A stretch of 64,000 nucleotides of DNA from Acidobacteria bacterium Ga0077551 (GCA_001464545.1 LNFC01000014.1:1-64000); one strand, 5' to 3'. Counted from the stretch's first letter, positions 50,777 to 62,109 are shown. The notes: generated from the sequence alone by a model not told the origin. Numbers and translations are program-made.

Positions 50777-52089
50777 CCGGTGATCCTCCGCACGGCTTCC
50801 TCGGCAGACACTTCGATTTTCTCACCCGTCTTGCGCCGTTTCAGTTCGACCACGCCCTTTTCAAGACCTTTGGGTCCGACGACGATCTGCCAGGGCAGGC
50901 CGATCAGGTCCATGCGCGCAAACTTGGCGCCGGCACGGTCGTCCGTGTCGTCATAGAGGGCTTCGATCCCGGCTTTTGCAAACTGGGTGTAGAGAGAGAC
51001 GCAGGCCTCTTCACACGCGGCGTCGCCGGCGCGCATGTTGATGATGCCGACCGGGAACGGTGCGACAGCGTCTGGCCAGATGATACCGTTCTCGTCATGG
51101 CTCGCTTCGATGATGCCGCCCACGAGGCGCGAGACGCCGATGCCGTAGCTGCCCATCTGCACAGGCACCATCTGACCGTCCGGGCCCTGAACAACGGCGT
51201 TCATCGGCGCAGAGTACTTGGTGCCGAAATAGAAGATGTGGCCCACTTCGATCCCGCGCGCGGAGACGCGGCGCTCTTCCGGCAGCGCGTCGAACGCAGC
51301 TGCGTCGTGCATCTCTTCCGTCGCCGCATAGTAGCGCGTGCGCTGCTCGACCACCGGCACGAGATCGGAATTGAAATCAAGATCGAGACCCGGCGCACCG
51401 AGCGCCAGCAGTTCGCGGTCGCAGAACACAGCGCTTTCGCCGGTGTCGGCGAGGATGATGAACTCATGGCTCAGGTCGCCGCCGATCGGGCCGGTATCGG
51501 CACGCATCGGGATGGCGGTCAGGCCCATCCGGTCAAAGGCGTTGAGGTAGGCGCAGAACATTTTCCGGTAGGCCGCGCGGGCGCCTTCTTCGGTCAGGTC
51601 GAACGAGTAGGCGTCCTTCATCAGGAACTCGCGGCCGCGCATGACGCCGAACCGGGGCCGGACCTCGTCGCGGAACTTCCATTGCTGGTGATAGAGGTTC
51701 AGCGGCAGCTGCTTGTAGCTTTTCACGTAGGCCCGGAAGACGTCCGTGATCAGCTCCTCGTTGGTCGGGCCATATAGCATCTCGCGGTCGTGCCGGTCCT
51801 TGATGCGCAGCATTTCCTTGCCATAGGCCTCATAGCGGCCCGACTCGCGCCAGAGGTCGGCCTGTTGCAGCGTCGGCATCAGCATTTCGATGGCGCCGGA
51901 ACGGTCCATTTCCTCGCGCACGATCTGTTCGATCCGCTTCAGGACCCGCAGGCCGAGCGGCAGCCAGGAGTAGATGCCGGCGCCATTCTGGCGGATCATG
52001 CCGGTGCGCAGCATTAGCTGGTGCGAGACGATCGAGGCGTCCGCCGGCGCTTCCTTGGAAACGGGCAAAAAGTAGTTCGACAGACGCAT
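50773..52089 (-). CDS. proS: Prolyl-tRNA synthetase, short form without INS editing domain
   Basis: Charges tRNA-Pro. Class II core with motif 2 ([16 protein letters not shown] near 134-149) and motif 3 in the G-S-Y-G-I-G-V-S-R segment near 305, plus the C-terminal anticodon-binding domain (about 340-438). At 438 residues it lacks the roughly 180-residue insertion between motifs 2 and 3 found in E. coli ProRS (572), which removes mischarged Ala-tRNA-Pro. Alphaproteobacteria with this form rely on separate trans-editing proteins of the YbaK/ProXp-ala kind; none is seen in this window. The ATG at 52089 gives [10 protein letters not shown]. Confidence 0.95.
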   Translation of the reverse strand: MRLSNYFLPVSKEAPADASIVSHQLMLRTGMIRQNGAGIYSWLPLGLRVLKRIEQIVREEMDRSGAIEMLMPTLQQADLWRESGRYEAYGKEMLRIKDRHDREMLYGPTNEELITDVFRAYVKSYKQLPLNLYHQQWKFRDEVRPRFGVMRGREFLMKDAYSFDLTEEGARAAYRKMFCAYLNAFDRMGLTAIPMRADTGPIGGDLSHEFIILADTGESAVFCDRELLALGAPGLDLDFNSDLVPVVEQRTRYYAATEEMHDAAAFDALPEERRVSARGIEVGHIFYFGTKYSAPMNAVVQGPDGQMVPVQMGSYGIGVSRLVGGIIEASHDENGIIWPDAVAPFPVGIINMRAGDAACEEACVSLYTQFAKAGIEALYDDTDDRAGAKFARMDLIGLPWQIVVGPKGLEKGVVELKRRKTGEKIEVSAEEAVRRITG

Positions 52090-52116
52090 TCAAAAGTCTC
52101 TTTCGGGCTGTTCTGA

Positions 52117-52134
52117 ACCGGCTCACTAGCCGGT
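52117..52134 (-). terminator. Hairpin between DUF1467 gene and proS
   Basis: ACCGGCT (52117-52123) and AGCCGGT (52128-52134) form a perfect 7-base-pair stem with a 4-base loop in the only sizeable gap (52 bases) of this part of the block. No T-run follows on the minus strand, so it is more likely an mRNA-stability element or weak attenuator than a full terminator. Confidence 0.4.
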
Positions 52135-52141
52135 CAGGGGC

Positions 52142-52375
52142 CTATTGCGCAAGCAGGAGGGGGATGAGCAAGGCGGCAAGGACAGTCACGACAAGAGCCC
52201 CGCCGGTCGCCCAGATCACCTTCTTCATCAGCATGGGATTCTTGGGGGCCGCCTCTTCTGTGCCGGGAATCGTCGAGCCGTCTTCCCATTGGCCTTTCAC
52301 GCCAACGGGGAGGACCGCAAAGAAGCTGATCCACCAGGCCAGAACGAAGACGATGATACCGCCGGTGAGGCTCAT
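52142..52375 (-). CDS. DUF1467 family membrane protein
   Basis: A 77-residue inner-membrane protein with two transmembrane helices (about 4-24 and 52-75) separated by a hydrophilic loop containing P-V-G-V-K-G-Q-W-E-D and G-T-E-E-A-A-P-K-N-P, the family signature. Function unknown; it is an alphaproteobacterial family found almost always between mce and proS, as here. Its ATG overlaps the mce stop in a TGATG junction. Confidence 0.88.
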   Translation of the reverse strand: MSLTGGIIVFVLAWWISFFAVLPVGVKGQWEDGSTIPGTEEAAPKNPMLMKKVIWATGGALVVTVLAALLIPLLLAQ

Positions 52376-52803
52376 CAGTGGTGACCTTTGGGGGTTTCCA
52401 TCAGTTCCACCAGCACGCCGTTGGAGTTCTTCGGATGGACGAAAATGATCATCGTGCCGTGCGCCCCGATTCGGGGTTTGCCGAGGACGGTTGCGCCGCG
52501 CTTTTCCATCTCGGTCACGGCCTGATTTATGTCAGCCACTTCGAAACAGACGTGGTGCTGTCCGCCGGACGGGTTCTTCTTGATGAAGTTGGCGATCGGA
52601 GATGCGTCGTTCAGCGGCTCGATCAGCTCGATCTGGCTGTTCGGCAGGTTCACGAAACAGACCTTCACGCCCTGCTCCGGCATGTCGAACGGCGTCGTGA
52701 TGTCGGTGGCGCCGTAGAGCGTGCGATAGGTCTCGCAGGCTTGCTCGATATTGGGGACGGCAACGCCGACATGGTTCAGCGGGCCAATCTTGAAATCACT
52801 CAT
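52375..52803 (-). CDS. mce: Methylmalonyl-CoA epimerase
   Basis: Interconverts (R)- and (S)-methylmalonyl-CoA in propionate and branched-chain catabolism. 142 residues of the vicinal-oxygen-chelate fold: H-V-G-V-A-V-P-N near 11 (metal His), E-L-I-E-P-L near 58, H-H-V-C-F-E-V near 83 (metal His and catalytic region), and V-F-V-H-P-K-N-S-N-G-V-L-V-E-L with the last metal Glu. The mutase and propionyl-CoA carboxylase genes are not in the window. Confidence 0.93.
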   Translation of the reverse strand: MSDFKIGPLNHVGVAVPNIEQACETYRTLYGATDITTPFDMPEQGVKVCFVNLPNSQIELIEPLNDASPIANFIKKNPSGGQHHVCFEVADINQAVTEMEKRGATVLGKPRIGAHGTMIIFVHPKNSNGVLVELMETPKGHH

Positions 52804-52809
52804 GTCGCT

Positions 52810-54495
52810 TCAGCTCCTCAGGACTATAACTTCGATCAGCGGTCGGATGCCAAACTCCGCTTCGCACGCCTTGCGGAGCGCCCGGCCGACAATCTTCTCG
52901 ACGATTTCGTCATCCATCCGGTCACGCTTCTTGATCCCGTCGAGGGCACGCGCCGCGGCTACATCAAGCGGCTCCAGGCTTTCGTCCGCGATGCGGCCAT
53001 CAGATTCCGAGAGACCCTTCACGGCAATGACGGGGCCATCGATCGGCTCGCCGGACGCATCCAGGCACACGGTCGCAAAGATCAGTCCGCTGACGGACAG
53101 GCGGCGGCGCTCGATCAGTCCTTCGGCCGCTTCCGGCACAAGGCGCGAACCGTCGAGCATGAGGCGACCGGCGGGCACTTCGTCGATGATTTCCGGCTCG
53201 CCCGGCGCCAGCCGGATGAGGCTGCCATTGCGGGGCGTTAGCGCAGACAGGACCTGCAGGGATTTCGCATAGGCGGCGTGCTCGACGATGTGCCGCCGCT
53301 CGCCGTGAACGGGGATCGAAACGCGCGGACGTACCCACTGGTACATGCGCCGCAATTCATCCCGGCACGGATGGCCTGATACATGGATGGGTTCTTTCAC
53401 CATGCGGGGGGTGATGATCCGGATCCCCTGCTCAGCCAGCATGTTCTGCATCGCGTAGACCGAGCTTTCGTTGCCCGGGATCAGGCGCGACGAGAAGATG
53501 ACGGTGTCGTCCGGCCGCAGCGAGACATGGCGATGATCGCCGCGGGCGATACGCGACAAGGCGGCATTCGCCTCGCCCTGGCTGCCGGTGCAGAGGTAGA
53601 GGATATTCTCGGGCGGAAGGTAGCCCGCTTCCGACTCGTCAACGAATTCCAGGTTGGGCGGCAGGATGCCGACGGCTTTCGCCGCGCCGGTGATCTTGTG
53701 CATGCTCCGCCCGACCAGGCAGACATCCCGGCCCGCCGCATTTGCAGCTTCGATGATCGATTTGACGCGGGCGACGTTGGACGCAAACGTCGTCACCGCC
53801 ACTGCGCCCGTCTGCTGCGCGATCAGGTCGATAAGGCCCTTCCGGACCGTGTCTTCCGATCCGGCCTCGCCGGCCTCGAACACGTTGGTGGAATCGCACA
53901 CCATCGCAAGTACGCCGCGGTCACCCAGCGCCGTGAGGCCTGCGATGTCAGTTTTCGCACCGACGAGCGGCTCGGGATCAATCTTCCAGTCGCCGGTGTG
54001 CAGGATCATCCCTGCCGGCGTCTCGATGGCCAGCGCGTTGGGCTCGGGGATGGAGTGGGTCAGGGTCATGTAGCGGACGGTAAAGGGGCCAGCCGTGACC
54101 GAAGCTTCGAGCGAAATGGTTTTGAGCCGTTTCGTATCGACCCCGCGTTCCTGCATCTTGCCGCGCACCAGCTCGGCGGTGAACGGCGTCGCATATATCG
54201 GCGCCTTGGTTCTGAGCAGCGGGTACAGGAGGCCGATGGCGCCGATATGGTCTTCGTGCGCGTGGGTCAGGAATACCGCATCAATGTGCTCGCCGACCAG
54301 ATAGGCCGGGTCCGCGCAGATCAGGTCGATGCCAGGCGTCGTCGCATTGCCGAACGTCACGCCGACATCGACGATGATCCAGCGCCGCGAATGGGCCGGC
54401 CCGTAGCCATAGGCGTTCAGGTTCATGCCGATTTCGCCGCATCCGCCGAGGGGCAGGAATACGAGTTCGTCTGTCGTCGCAGCGCTATCGGGCAT
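52810..54495 (-). CDS. rnj: Ribonuclease J
   Basis: Beta-CASP metallo-beta-lactamase RNase with 5'-3' exonuclease and endonuclease activity; in alphaproteobacteria it trims rRNA 5' ends. In 561 residues the metal motif H-A-H-E-D-H is at 78-83 (preceded by Thr77), with L-H-T-G-D-W-K-I-D near 165, C-D-S-T-N near 202, S-G-H-P near 366 (C-D-E-L-R nearby) and V-H-G-E-R-R-H near 390, followed by a C-terminal domain. It sits six bases from coaX and six from mce. Confidence 0.94.
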   Translation of the reverse strand: MPDSAATTDELVFLPLGGCGEIGMNLNAYGYGPAHSRRWIIVDVGVTFGNATTPGIDLICADPAYLVGEHIDAVFLTHAHEDHIGAIGLLYPLLRTKAPIYATPFTAELVRGKMQERGVDTKRLKTISLEASVTAGPFTVRYMTLTHSIPEPNALAIETPAGMILHTGDWKIDPEPLVGAKTDIAGLTALGDRGVLAMVCDSTNVFEAGEAGSEDTVRKGLIDLIAQQTGAVAVTTFASNVARVKSIIEAANAAGRDVCLVGRSMHKITGAAKAVGILPPNLEFVDESEAGYLPPENILYLCTGSQGEANAALSRIARGDHRHVSLRPDDTVIFSSRLIPGNESSVYAMQNMLAEQGIRIITPRMVKEPIHVSGHPCRDELRRMYQWVRPRVSIPVHGERRHIVEHAAYAKSLQVLSALTPRNGSLIRLAPGEPEIIDEVPAGRLMLDGSRLVPEAAEGLIERRRLSVSGLIFATVCLDASGEPIDGPVIAVKGLSESDGRIADESLEPLDVAAARALDGIKKRDRMDDEIVEKIVGRALRKACEAEFGIRPLIEVIVLRS

Positions 54496-54501
54496 CAGGT
54501 C

Positions 54502-55269
54502 TCAACGGTTCCGTTTCCAGACTTCCAGCAATCCACGGATCAGGACGTCCTGGTCATAGTGATCGATGGTTTCGCTCGCGCCTTCGAAAAGGGAGGCTAC
54601 CCCCCCTGTGGCGACGACGGTCATGGGCTGACCATACTCGGCTTTGACGCGCCGCACGAGCCCATCAATCAGTTCGATATATCCAAGAAAAACACCCGAC
54701 TCCATCGCCGAAACCGTATCCTTGCCGATAACCTGGGCAGGCTTCTGGATGGCAATCCGGGGAAGCTGGGCGGCCGCCTCATGCAGCGCACGCATCGAGA
54801 GATAGATGCCGGGCGAGATGATGCCACCCTCGAAAGCACCATCTGCGGCCACGACATCCAGGGTGGTTGCCGTGCCGCTGTCGATCACGATCAGTGCGCC
54901 GGGATATTTCACATGAGCGCCAAGCGCCGAGGCAATCCGGTCCGCACCGACCTGTTCCGGATGGCGAACGCGCAGTTCGACGCCGGTCCTGAGGCCGGGT
55001 TCACCGATGAACATGGGTTCGACGTTCAGGTAACGGCGCGCTAGTGTGCGGAAATTGAATTGCGCCTGCGGCACCACGGTAGAAATGACGCAACCCTTGG
55101 TTTTGCTAAGGTCCACGCCGGACATGTCGGCCAGCCGCCAGAGCCACGAAGCATGGTCATCGGCGGTCTTTGTGGAATCGGTGGCGCTTCTCCAGCTGTG
55201 AACCCAGTCTTCGCCGTCGTGCAGGGCGAAAACGGTGTTGGTGTTTCCAACGTCAATGGCGAGCAACAT
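54502..55269 (-). CDS. coaX: Type III pantothenate kinase
   Basis: First step of coenzyme A synthesis. The ASKHA-fold, feedback-resistant type, 255 residues. Phosphate loop [11 protein letters not shown] at 6-16, pantothenate-side motif V-G-A-D-R-I-A-S-A near 112, D-S-G-T-A-T-T near 135, G-G-I-I-S-P-G near 154 and V-A-T-G-G-V-A near 220. coaX next to birA is a common pairing that groups two cofactor-related genes within the nuo block. Confidence 0.95.
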   Translation of the reverse strand: MLLAIDVGNTNTVFALHDGEDWVHSWRSATDSTKTADDHASWLWRLADMSGVDLSKTKGCVISTVVPQAQFNFRTLARRYLNVEPMFIGEPGLRTGVELRVRHPEQVGADRIASALGAHVKYPGALIVIDSGTATTLDVVAADGAFEGGIISPGIYLSMRALHEAAAQLPRIAIQKPAQVIGKDTVSAMESGVFLGYIELIDGLVRRVKAEYGQPMTVVATGGVASLFEGASETIDHYDQDVLIRGLLEVWKRNR

Positions 55270-55275
55270 GGCCCC

Positions 55276-56007
55276 TCAGCTCCTGCGTATATCGACTTCG
55301 CCGGCCCTTATGGAGCGGCGTGTTCCGTCCGGCAATCGAAGCAGGAGGGCGCCGTCGTCCTCCAGGTCCTCGAATATGCCTTCGGCTATCGTTTCCCCGG
55401 TCCTGACCTGAACCACCTGGCCGAGGGCTTCTGCCCGTTCAAGCCAGTCCTTGCGAGTCCCCCTGAAGCCTTCCCGGGACTGCGTGATGCGGCGCGCGAA
55501 AGCATGGCGCAGGCTGGAGAGCACCGCATCCACAGGCGTTCCGGGCCGCATGCCGAGGTCCAGCAGGCTGGTGGCGGGTTGGGTCACCTTTTCGGGAGGC
55601 GGAAGAAGATTCACGCCGATACCGGCGGCCACCCAGAAATCCGGACCGCCGCCGCCCGTTTCCACCAGGATGCCGGACACCTTCCGGCGATCGATCCGGA
55701 CATCATTGGGCCACTTCACCCGCACATCCGTGCCGGGCGCATGTTCCAGCACCACATCGGTCACCGCCAGAGCGGCCGCAAAAGGCAGCCGGAGAGCAAT
55801 CGGCAAGCCGCCGGGTTCGCGGAACAGGGCCGTCGCGTAGATATTCCCGGCGGGCGAAATCCATTCCCGGTCTTGCCGCCCGCGTCCTGCTGTCTGTTGG
55901 TCCGCCACGATCCACTGATCATGGAAACCGGTTGCCACGCGCCGTTTGGCTTCGGTGTTCGTGCTGTCGATGATGCCCATGCGGTGAACGGGCCAGGCCT
56001 CGCTCAA
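55276..56007 (-). CDS. birA: Biotin-[acetyl-CoA-carboxylase] ligase
   Basis: Activates biotin to biotinyl-AMP and attaches it to the carboxyl carrier of acetyl-CoA carboxylase. 243 residues: D-S-T-N-T-E-A near 14, the biotin-adenylate loop [10 protein letters not shown] near 40, K-W-P-N-D-V near 99, and a C-terminal SH3-like domain ([13 protein letters not shown] near 205). There is no N-terminal helix-turn-helix, so it is a monofunctional ligase, not a repressor. Overlaps nuoN by four bases and precedes coaX by six. Confidence 0.94.
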   Translation of the reverse strand: MSEAWPVHRMGIIDSTNTEAKRRVATGFHDQWIVADQQTAGRGRQDREWISPAGNIYATALFREPGGLPIALRLPFAAALAVTDVVLEHAPGTDVRVKWPNDVRIDRRKVSGILVETGGGGPDFWVAAGIGVNLLPPPEKVTQPATSLLDLGMRPGTPVDAVLSSLRHAFARRITQSREGFRGTRKDWLERAEALGQVVQVRTGETIAEGIFEDLEDDGALLLRLPDGTRRSIRAGEVDIRRS

Positions 56008-57437
56008 CGCAAAAGCCCCGCCGCCGCAAAGGTCGCCCAGCCGCCGGTGCCGAGTTCGCTGATGAACACCATGAACACCACGCCCGCGACGACCGAGCAG
56101 AGCACCACCGTGCCCATCACCGAAATGTCCACCCGCTCGAACCGTTCGGTGGGCTCATCGAACCACATGATCTTGATGAGCTTCAGGTAGTATCCGAGCG
56201 AAATGACCGACGAGATGACAACCAGAATGGCGAGCGGAACGAGCCCCGCCTCGAGACCGGCGCGCAGAACCTCGAATTTCCCGAAGAAGCCGCCGAACGG
56301 GGGCAAGCCGGCTATCGAGAAGATCAGCACAGAAAGTGTAACGGCCAGGACAGGCTTATTGCGGGCCAGACCGCCCAGTTCCGAAATGCCTTCGACCATG
56401 CCGCCGCGGCGGCGCATCGCCAACACGGCGGCGAACAGGCCCAGCGACGTGACCGCGTAGATCGTCGAGAAGGTCAGCAACGCCGCGGCCCCGAACTCCT
56501 GCCCCGCCGCGACTGCCACAAGCGCGTAACCGACGTTGGCAATCGACGAATAGCCCAGCAGGCGCTTGATGTTGGTCTGCACCAGCGCGCCCACCGAACC
56601 GATGATCATCGACAGGCCCGCGATGATGGAGACGATGATCTGCCACTGGTCGATCGCTGATCCGAATACCGTGAACAACACGTTCGCGAAGACCACAGTC
56701 GAAGCCATCTTCGGCGCGGATGCGAAGAAGGCGACAACCGGCGTCGGCGCCCCTTCATACACATCCGGGGTCCAGACGTGCATTGGCGCCGCCGAAATCT
56801 TGAAGGCGAGGCCAACAATCATCAGCACCATGCCGAACAGCGCGCCGGTGGTAACGCCAGCTTCGGCAATTCCGGCAAACGAGGTGGTCCCGGTGAATCC
56901 GTAAACCAGCGAAGCGCCGTAGAGCAGCATGCCAGAGGCCAATGCGCCGAGCACGAAATACTTGAGTCCCGCTTCGGAAGAGCGCGCGGAGTCCCGGTGG
57001 AAGGCGGCGAGCACGTAGGACGAGAGGCTGAGAGTCTCAATGCCCATGTAGAGCGTCATCAAGTCGGCGGCCGACAGGATGATGCCCATGCCGAGGCTCG
57101 CGAAGATGATCAGCAGCGCATACTCGTAGCGGATGGTTTCATGCCGCTTGAGGAAGCCCTCGGAGATAATCAGCGCGACACCCGCAAGCACGAAGGTGAT
57201 CACCTTCGCGAAGTTCACGAACGTGTTTGTGCGCACGAGACCGCCGAACGCTTCGCCGCCGCCAAAGTGGAGCGCCGCCAATGCCGCGGCCGCAAACAGC
57301 GCCAGCGCGCCGAACTTGAACGACAGCGAATTGAAGCGCTCACCGAAGATGGCGCCCAGCAGCACGCCGATCAGGCCCGCGAGGGCAAGCCAGAGCTCCG
57401 GCGCGACCGTCATCAGGATGGAGGTAATGTCCAGCAT
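56004..57437 (-). CDS. nuoN: NADH-quinone oxidoreductase subunit N
   Basis: Antiporter-like proton-pumping membrane subunit of complex I. 477 residues, about 14 transmembrane helices. Conserved features include Glu in Y-M-G-I-E-T-L-S-L near 130, Lys in [14 protein letters not shown] near 217, and the [14 protein letters not shown] segment near 296. Overlaps birA by four bases; three bases after nuoM. Confidence 0.95.
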   Translation of the reverse strand: MLDITSILMTVAPELWLALAGLIGVLLGAIFGERFNSLSFKFGALALFAAAALAALHFGGGEAFGGLVRTNTFVNFAKVITFVLAGVALIISEGFLKRHETIRYEYALLIIFASLGMGIILSAADLMTLYMGIETLSLSSYVLAAFHRDSARSSEAGLKYFVLGALASGMLLYGASLVYGFTGTTSFAGIAEAGVTTGALFGMVLMIVGLAFKISAAPMHVWTPDVYEGAPTPVVAFFASAPKMASTVVFANVLFTVFGSAIDQWQIIVSIIAGLSMIIGSVGALVQTNIKRLLGYSSIANVGYALVAVAAGQEFGAAALLTFSTIYAVTSLGLFAAVLAMRRRGGMVEGISELGGLARNKPVLAVTLSVLIFSIAGLPPFGGFFGKFEVLRAGLEAGLVPLAILVVISSVISLGYYLKLIKIMWFDEPTERFERVDISVMGTVVLCSVVAGVVFMVFISELGTGGWATFAAAGLLR

Positions 57438-57440
57438 GTC

Positions 57441-58943
57441 CTACTGGCCTCCAGCCATGAGCGACAGGATCCGGGTCGTGGAGCTGTCAGTAAGATTGAA
57501 AATCAGGTTGGGCGCGATACCGAACAGGATTGTGAGGGCCGCGAGCGGGGCAATGCAGATCCACTCGACCAGGTTCATGTCCTTGATGTCGTTGAGTTCC
57601 GGATTGGTGATCTCGCCGAATACCGTGCGGCGGTAGAGCGTGAGCATGTAGACGGCCGAGAAGATCACGCCGAGCGCCGCGCCGGCCGCCGCCCAGGTCG
57701 CCGCCTGGAAACCACCGACCATGGTCAGGATCTCGCCGACGAAACCGCTGGTCCCCGGCAGACCGACGTTGGCCATCGTGAACAGCATGAAGAAAGAGGC
57801 GTAGATCGGCATCCGGCTCACAAGACCGCCATAGGCGGCGATCTCGCGTGTGTGCATCCGGTCATAGACAACGCCGACGATCAGGAAGAGGGCGCCCGAG
57901 ATCAGGCCGTGGCTGAGCATCTGGAAGATCGCGCCCTGCACGCCGATTTCATTGAAGGCAAAGATGCCGAGCGTCACGAAGCCCATGTGCGCGACAGATG
58001 AATAAGCGATCAACTTCTTCATGTCTGTCTGCCGCCAGGCGACCAGCGACGTGTAGACGATGGCGATCACGGCCAGCGCAAACATGAACGGCTGGAACAT
58101 CGCGCTCGCATCCGGGAACATCGGCAGCGAGAAGCGCAGCATGCCGTAGCCGCCCATCTTGAGCAGCACGCCGGCGAGGATGACCGAACCGGCCGTCGGC
58201 GCCTGAACGTGCGCATCCGGGAGCCATGTGTGCACCGGCCACATTGGCAGCTTCACGGCGAACGATGCGATGAAGGCCAGCCAGAGCCAGGTCTGGATTT
58301 CCGGCGCGAAGGCGAACTTCTCGAGCACTTCAAAGTCTGCAGAACCCGCGGCGAGGATCATGTAGACCATCGCAATCAGCATCAGCAGCGACCCGATCAG
58401 CGTGTAGAGGAAGAACTTGAACGCAGCGTAGACCCGGTCCTTGCCGCCCCAGATGCCGACGATCAGGAACATCGGGATGAGGCCGGCTTCGAAGAAGATG
58501 TAGAACAGCACCAGATCCAGCGCGACGAAGACGCCGATCATGAACGTCTCGAGCACGAGGAAGGCGATCACATATTCGGTGACGCGCTTGTCGATGGAAT
58601 TCCAGCTCGCCAGCAGGCAGATCGGCGTCAGGAACGTCGTCAGCATGACGAGCGAAAGTGAAAGGCCGTCGACGCCCAGCTTGTAGCTGATCGGTCCGTA
58701 CCAGGCGTATTGCTCGACGAGCTGATAGCCCGTCGCAGAGCGGTCAAACGCAAAGAAGGCCGCGACGGACGCGACAAACGTCGCCGCCGATATGATGACG
58801 GCTGCGAGCAGCACAGCTTTCTTCGACTGCGCTGTAGACTCGCCCTTGCTGCTGCCGGCCGTGGCCGCACGCACCAGCATCACGAGGAGCGCGCCTGCCA
58901 GAGGCAGGAACGTCATGACGGAAAGGATCGGGAAACCGCCCAT
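57441..58943 (-). CDS. nuoM: NADH-quinone oxidoreductase subunit M
   Basis: Second antiporter-like subunit of complex I. 500 residues, about 14 helices. Key residues seen: Glu in F-F-E-A-G-L-I-P-M near 152, Lys in [16 protein letters not shown] near 240, and [14 protein letters not shown] near 319. Translation is coupled to nuoL by a one-base stop/start overlap at 58943. Confidence 0.96.
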   Translation of the reverse strand: MGGFPILSVMTFLPLAGALLVMLVRAATAGSSKGESTAQSKKAVLLAAVIISAATFVASVAAFFAFDRSATGYQLVEQYAWYGPISYKLGVDGLSLSLVMLTTFLTPICLLASWNSIDKRVTEYVIAFLVLETFMIGVFVALDLVLFYIFFEAGLIPMFLIVGIWGGKDRVYAAFKFFLYTLIGSLLMLIAMVYMILAAGSADFEVLEKFAFAPEIQTWLWLAFIASFAVKLPMWPVHTWLPDAHVQAPTAGSVILAGVLLKMGGYGMLRFSLPMFPDASAMFQPFMFALAVIAIVYTSLVAWRQTDMKKLIAYSSVAHMGFVTLGIFAFNEIGVQGAIFQMLSHGLISGALFLIVGVVYDRMHTREIAAYGGLVSRMPIYASFFMLFTMANVGLPGTSGFVGEILTMVGGFQAATWAAAGAALGVIFSAVYMLTLYRRTVFGEITNPELNDIKDMNLVEWICIAPLAALTILFGIAPNLIFNLTDSSTTRILSLMAGGQ

Positions 58944-61126
58944 CAGCCTGCTCCTCCCGACCGGAGCCAGAGTATTGCACCAAAGACGATGACCGCCCCG
59001 ATGATCACGAAGGCGTAGTGGTAGAGATAGCCCGTGTGCATCCGCGACAGGCCGCGCGAACTCATGCTGGCGAGCTTGGCCATGCCGTCAGGTCCGATGC
59101 CGTCGATGATCTTCTTGTCGGCTTTCCAGAAAATGTTTCCGAGGAAGGCCGATCCGCGCACCAGCGTCGCCTGGTAGATCTCGTCGAAATACCATTTGTT
59201 CGAGAACAGGGCATGCAGCGGTCCGCCGCTGGCCGCAACGCGCGCGCCGATGCCCCGGTTGAAGGAGTAGGTGAACGTTGCGATCAGGAAGCCGGCAATG
59301 GTAACCACCAGCGGCGCCCAGAGCACCCATTCCGGCACATTGTGGCGGTCGTGCAGAACATGGTTCTCGGCGGCGCGGTAGATGGCGCCTGCCCAGAATG
59401 TTTCGTTCTTCGCGTCCACAAATGCATCGTAGAAATAGACGCCTGCAAACATGGCCCCAAGGCTGAGCAGTGCCAGCGGGATAAGCATCACCAGCGGGCT
59501 CTCGTGCGGCTTGTGATCGTGGCCGTGGCCATGAACGTCATGAGCATGGTCGTCGTGCGCGTGCGCATCATGCCCGTGGGCATCATGGGCGTGCGCGTCA
59601 TGGCCATGCGCTTCATGTGGCGCCGGTCCGTGGAACGTCATGTAGATCAGGCGCCAGGAATAGAAGCTGGTCAGGAAGGCCGCGACGAGGCCGAACCAGA
59701 AGGCAAGCTGCGCAAACGACACGCTGGCCATGACACCGGCATAACTGCTCTCGAGGATCGCATCCTTGGAAAAGAAACCGGAGAAGCCGAACTTCGTGTG
59801 CGGAATACCAAGGCCGATGATCGCGATCGTGCCGATCATCATCGCGGCATAGGTCAGCGGCATGAACTTCGCGAGCCCGCCCATGCGGCGCATGTCCTGC
59901 TCATGGTGCATGCCGTGGATGACCGAACCGGCACCGAGGAACAGCAGCGCCTTGAAGAAGGCGTGCGTGAACAGGTGGAACATCGCCGCCTCGTAAGCGC
60001 CGACACCGGCCGCGAAGAACATGTAGCCCAGCTGCGAACAGGTCGAATAGGCGATCACGCGCTTGATGTCGTTCTGCGCCATGCCGACGGTGGCCGCATA
60101 AAGCGCCGTCACCGCGCCGACGAGCGCCACCATGCCGGACGCGTAGAATGTGTACTCATAAATCGGCGACAGGAGGCAGACGAGATAGACCCCTGCGGTC
60201 ACCATCGTCGCCGCGTGGATCAGGGCAGACACCGGCGTCGGCCCTTCCATGGCGTCCGGCAGCCAGACGTGCAGGAAGAATTGGGCCGACTTGCCCATCG
60301 CGCCGATGAAAAGAAGGATGCCGATCAGCTCCAGTGCATAGACGCGCTCGCCGAAGAACACGATCACGGATTCGCGCGCCGGCAGGGCTTCAGCGAAGGC
60401 ATACGGCGTGATGACGGCATTGGTACGGATCGCGTCCAGCACCGGTCCGAACTCGACCGAGCGGAACATGAAGAAGACCGCCATGATGCCTAGCGCCAGA
60501 CCAAAGTCACCGACGCGGTTCGTCACGAACGCCTTGATCGAGGCGTCGTTCGGCGCCTTCTTCGTGTACCAGAAACCGATGAGCAGGTAGGAGGCGAGGC
60601 CCACACCTTCCCAGCCGAAGAAGAGCTGGATGAAGTTGTCCGCCACCACGAGCATCAGCATCATGAAGGTGAAAAGCGACAGGTAGGCGAAGAAGCGCGA
60701 CTTGTGCGGGTCTTCGCTCATATAGCCCCAGGAATAGAGGTGCACGAGGCCGGAGACGCCGGTGATCACCGCCATCATGACGATCGACAATGTATCTACA
60801 CGGATCGCCCAGTTGGCCTGGAAATCACCGACGTGAATCCAGGGCATCAGCGTGATCACGCGCTGCTTGAGCTCGACCGCCGCGGCTTCTGCCCCCGCCG
60901 TCAGGTAAGCGTCATAACCGGACGCATGGTGCACGGCTTCCGTTGCGCCGCCGAGACCGGCCACATAGGCGAACAGCTGGTAGAGCGACAGCGCGCCGCA
61001 CGACAGCACGACGCCCGTAGTGATCGCCATCACGACACGGTCGCCGATCCACTTGTGGAACACCCCGGTCAGCGCGGCAAAGCCCGGCGCGAGGACGATA
61101 TAGATGAGCAGGCTATCCGGAAGCAT
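58943..61126 (-). CDS. nuoL: NADH-quinone oxidoreductase subunit L
   Basis: Distal antiporter-like subunit of complex I with the long lateral helix. 727 residues, longer than E. coli NuoL (613). Signatures: [13 protein letters not shown] near 171 with the essential Glu, [16 protein letters not shown] near 280 with the essential Lys, and [14 protein letters not shown] near 357. The extra length includes a His/Asp-rich loop at about 504-541 between transmembrane segments. Eight bases after nuoK. Confidence 0.95.
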   Translation of the reverse strand: MLPDSLLIYIVLAPGFAALTGVFHKWIGDRVVMAITTGVVLSCGALSLYQLFAYVAGLGGATEAVHHASGYDAYLTAGAEAAAVELKQRVITLMPWIHVGDFQANWAIRVDTLSIVMMAVITGVSGLVHLYSWGYMSEDPHKSRFFAYLSLFTFMMLMLVVADNFIQLFFGWEGVGLASYLLIGFWYTKKAPNDASIKAFVTNRVGDFGLALGIMAVFFMFRSVEFGPVLDAIRTNAVITPYAFAEALPARESVIVFFGERVYALELIGILLFIGAMGKSAQFFLHVWLPDAMEGPTPVSALIHAATMVTAGVYLVCLLSPIYEYTFYASGMVALVGAVTALYAATVGMAQNDIKRVIAYSTCSQLGYMFFAAGVGAYEAAMFHLFTHAFFKALLFLGAGSVIHGMHHEQDMRRMGGLAKFMPLTYAAMMIGTIAIIGLGIPHTKFGFSGFFSKDAILESSYAGVMASVSFAQLAFWFGLVAAFLTSFYSWRLIYMTFHGPAPHEAHGHDAHAHDAHGHDAHAHDDHAHDVHGHGHDHKPHESPLVMLIPLALLSLGAMFAGVYFYDAFVDAKNETFWAGAIYRAAENHVLHDRHNVPEWVLWAPLVVTIAGFLIATFTYSFNRGIGARVAASGGPLHALFSNKWYFDEIYQATLVRGSAFLGNIFWKADKKIIDGIGPDGMAKLASMSSRGLSRMHTGYLYHYAFVIIGAVIVFGAILWLRSGGAG
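59504..59617 (-). repeat. Histidine-rich repeat loop within nuoL
   Basis: Codons 504-541 of nuoL encode 16 His in 38 residues in alternating units such as [11 protein letters not shown], bounded by P-A-P-H and K-P-H-E-S-P. The DNA shows near-tandem CATGGGCGTGCGCATC-like units (several imperfect copies), consistent with expansion by slippage. The loop is hydrophilic and lies between hydrophobic segments. Metal binding is a plausible but unshown property. Confidence 0.85.
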
Positions 61127-61133
61127 ACTGGGG

Positions 61134-61445
61134 TCAGCCTTTCATCAGATCGACATTCTCAACCGAGATGTCGCGGCGATTCCGGAAATAGACGACGAGG
61201 ATGGCGAGCCCCACGGCGGCTTCTGCGGCCGCCACGGTGAGCACCAGCATCGCGAAGATCTGGCCCTGTATCGTTCCGGTAAACACCGAAAAGGCGACCA
61301 GATTGATGTTCACGGAGAGCAGGATCAGCTCGAGCGCCATCAAGATGACGATGACGTTCTTGCGGTTCACGAAGATACCAACGACGCCGATCGTGAACAG
61401 CGCCGCCGAGACGATCAGGAAATGCAGGATGCCGAGTTCGGTCAT
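61134..61445 (-). CDS. nuoK: NADH-quinone oxidoreductase subunit K
   Basis: Small membrane subunit of complex I, 103 residues, three transmembrane helices, with conserved Glu residues in [11 protein letters not shown] (about 37) and [10 protein letters not shown] near 72. The ATG at 61445 gives M-T-E-L-G-I-L-H-F; an earlier in-frame start inside nuoJ has no family similarity. One base separates it from the nuoJ stop. Confidence 0.96.
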   Translation of the reverse strand: MTELGILHFLIVSAALFTIGVVGIFVNRKNVIVILMALELILLSVNINLVAFSVFTGTIQGQIFAMLVLTVAAAEAAVGLAILVVYFRNRRDISVENVDLMKG

Positions 61446-61446
61446 G

Positions 61447-62040
61447 TCAGATTCCCTGCCCCGGCGTCGGGTCCTTGAGTTCGGTGGCGTCCGCGCGGCG
61501 CCGGCCGGTCTGGGCACTGACATTCTGACGCTTGACATTCGGCCGGTGGCGCAGCGTCAGCACGATGGCGCCGATCATCGCGACAAGCAGGATCAGGCCG
61601 GCCAATTGGAACAGCAGCAGGTATTGCGTGTACATCACGGCGCCGATGGCTTCGGTGTTGGTTTCTGCGCCCGGCGACGGATCGAACGTATCGAAGGTGA
61701 GCGAACCACTCGCGCTCCAGACGAGCGCAAGTTCAGCAATCAGGATCACACCGATCAGGAGCGCAAAGGGCCAATAGCCCAAGCTTCCTTGTTTGAGTTC
61801 GACGAAATCCACATCGAGCATCATCACGACGAACAGGAACAAGACTGCGACTGCGCCGACATAGACGACGATCAGCAACATCGCGAGAAACTCAGCCCCG
61901 ATCAGAACCATCAGGCCGGCGGACGAGAAAAACGCGAGGATCAGCCACAGCACCGAGTGCACGGGATTGCGCGCCGCAATCACGAACAAGGCCGACAGGA
62001 TCACGACAGCCGCGATCAATCCAAATGCGATCAGTGCCAC
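61447..62040 (-). CDS. nuoJ: NADH-quinone oxidoreductase subunit J
   Basis: Membrane subunit of complex I at the interface of the quinone module, 197 residues with five transmembrane helices. The conserved segment [11 protein letters not shown] near 28 and the [16 protein letters not shown] pi-bulge helix near 60-75 are typical. The C terminus is a basic tail of about 35 residues. Sixty-nine bases separate it from nuoI, the largest gap in the nuo block. Confidence 0.95.
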   Translation of the reverse strand: MALIAFGLIAAVVILSALFVIAARNPVHSVLWLILAFFSSAGLMVLIGAEFLAMLLIVVYVGAVAVLFLFVVMMLDVDFVELKQGSLGYWPFALLIGVILIAELALVWSASGSLTFDTFDPSPGAETNTEAIGAVMYTQYLLLFQLAGLILLVAMIGAIVLTLRHRPNVKRQNVSAQTGRRRADATELKDPTPGQGI

Positions 62041-62109
62041 AGCCTTCTCGCCCCTTTTCTGTTCCGGTGAAGCCCCTGCCCGCCGGTCTGCGTTACTGGT
62101 TTCGGCCCG

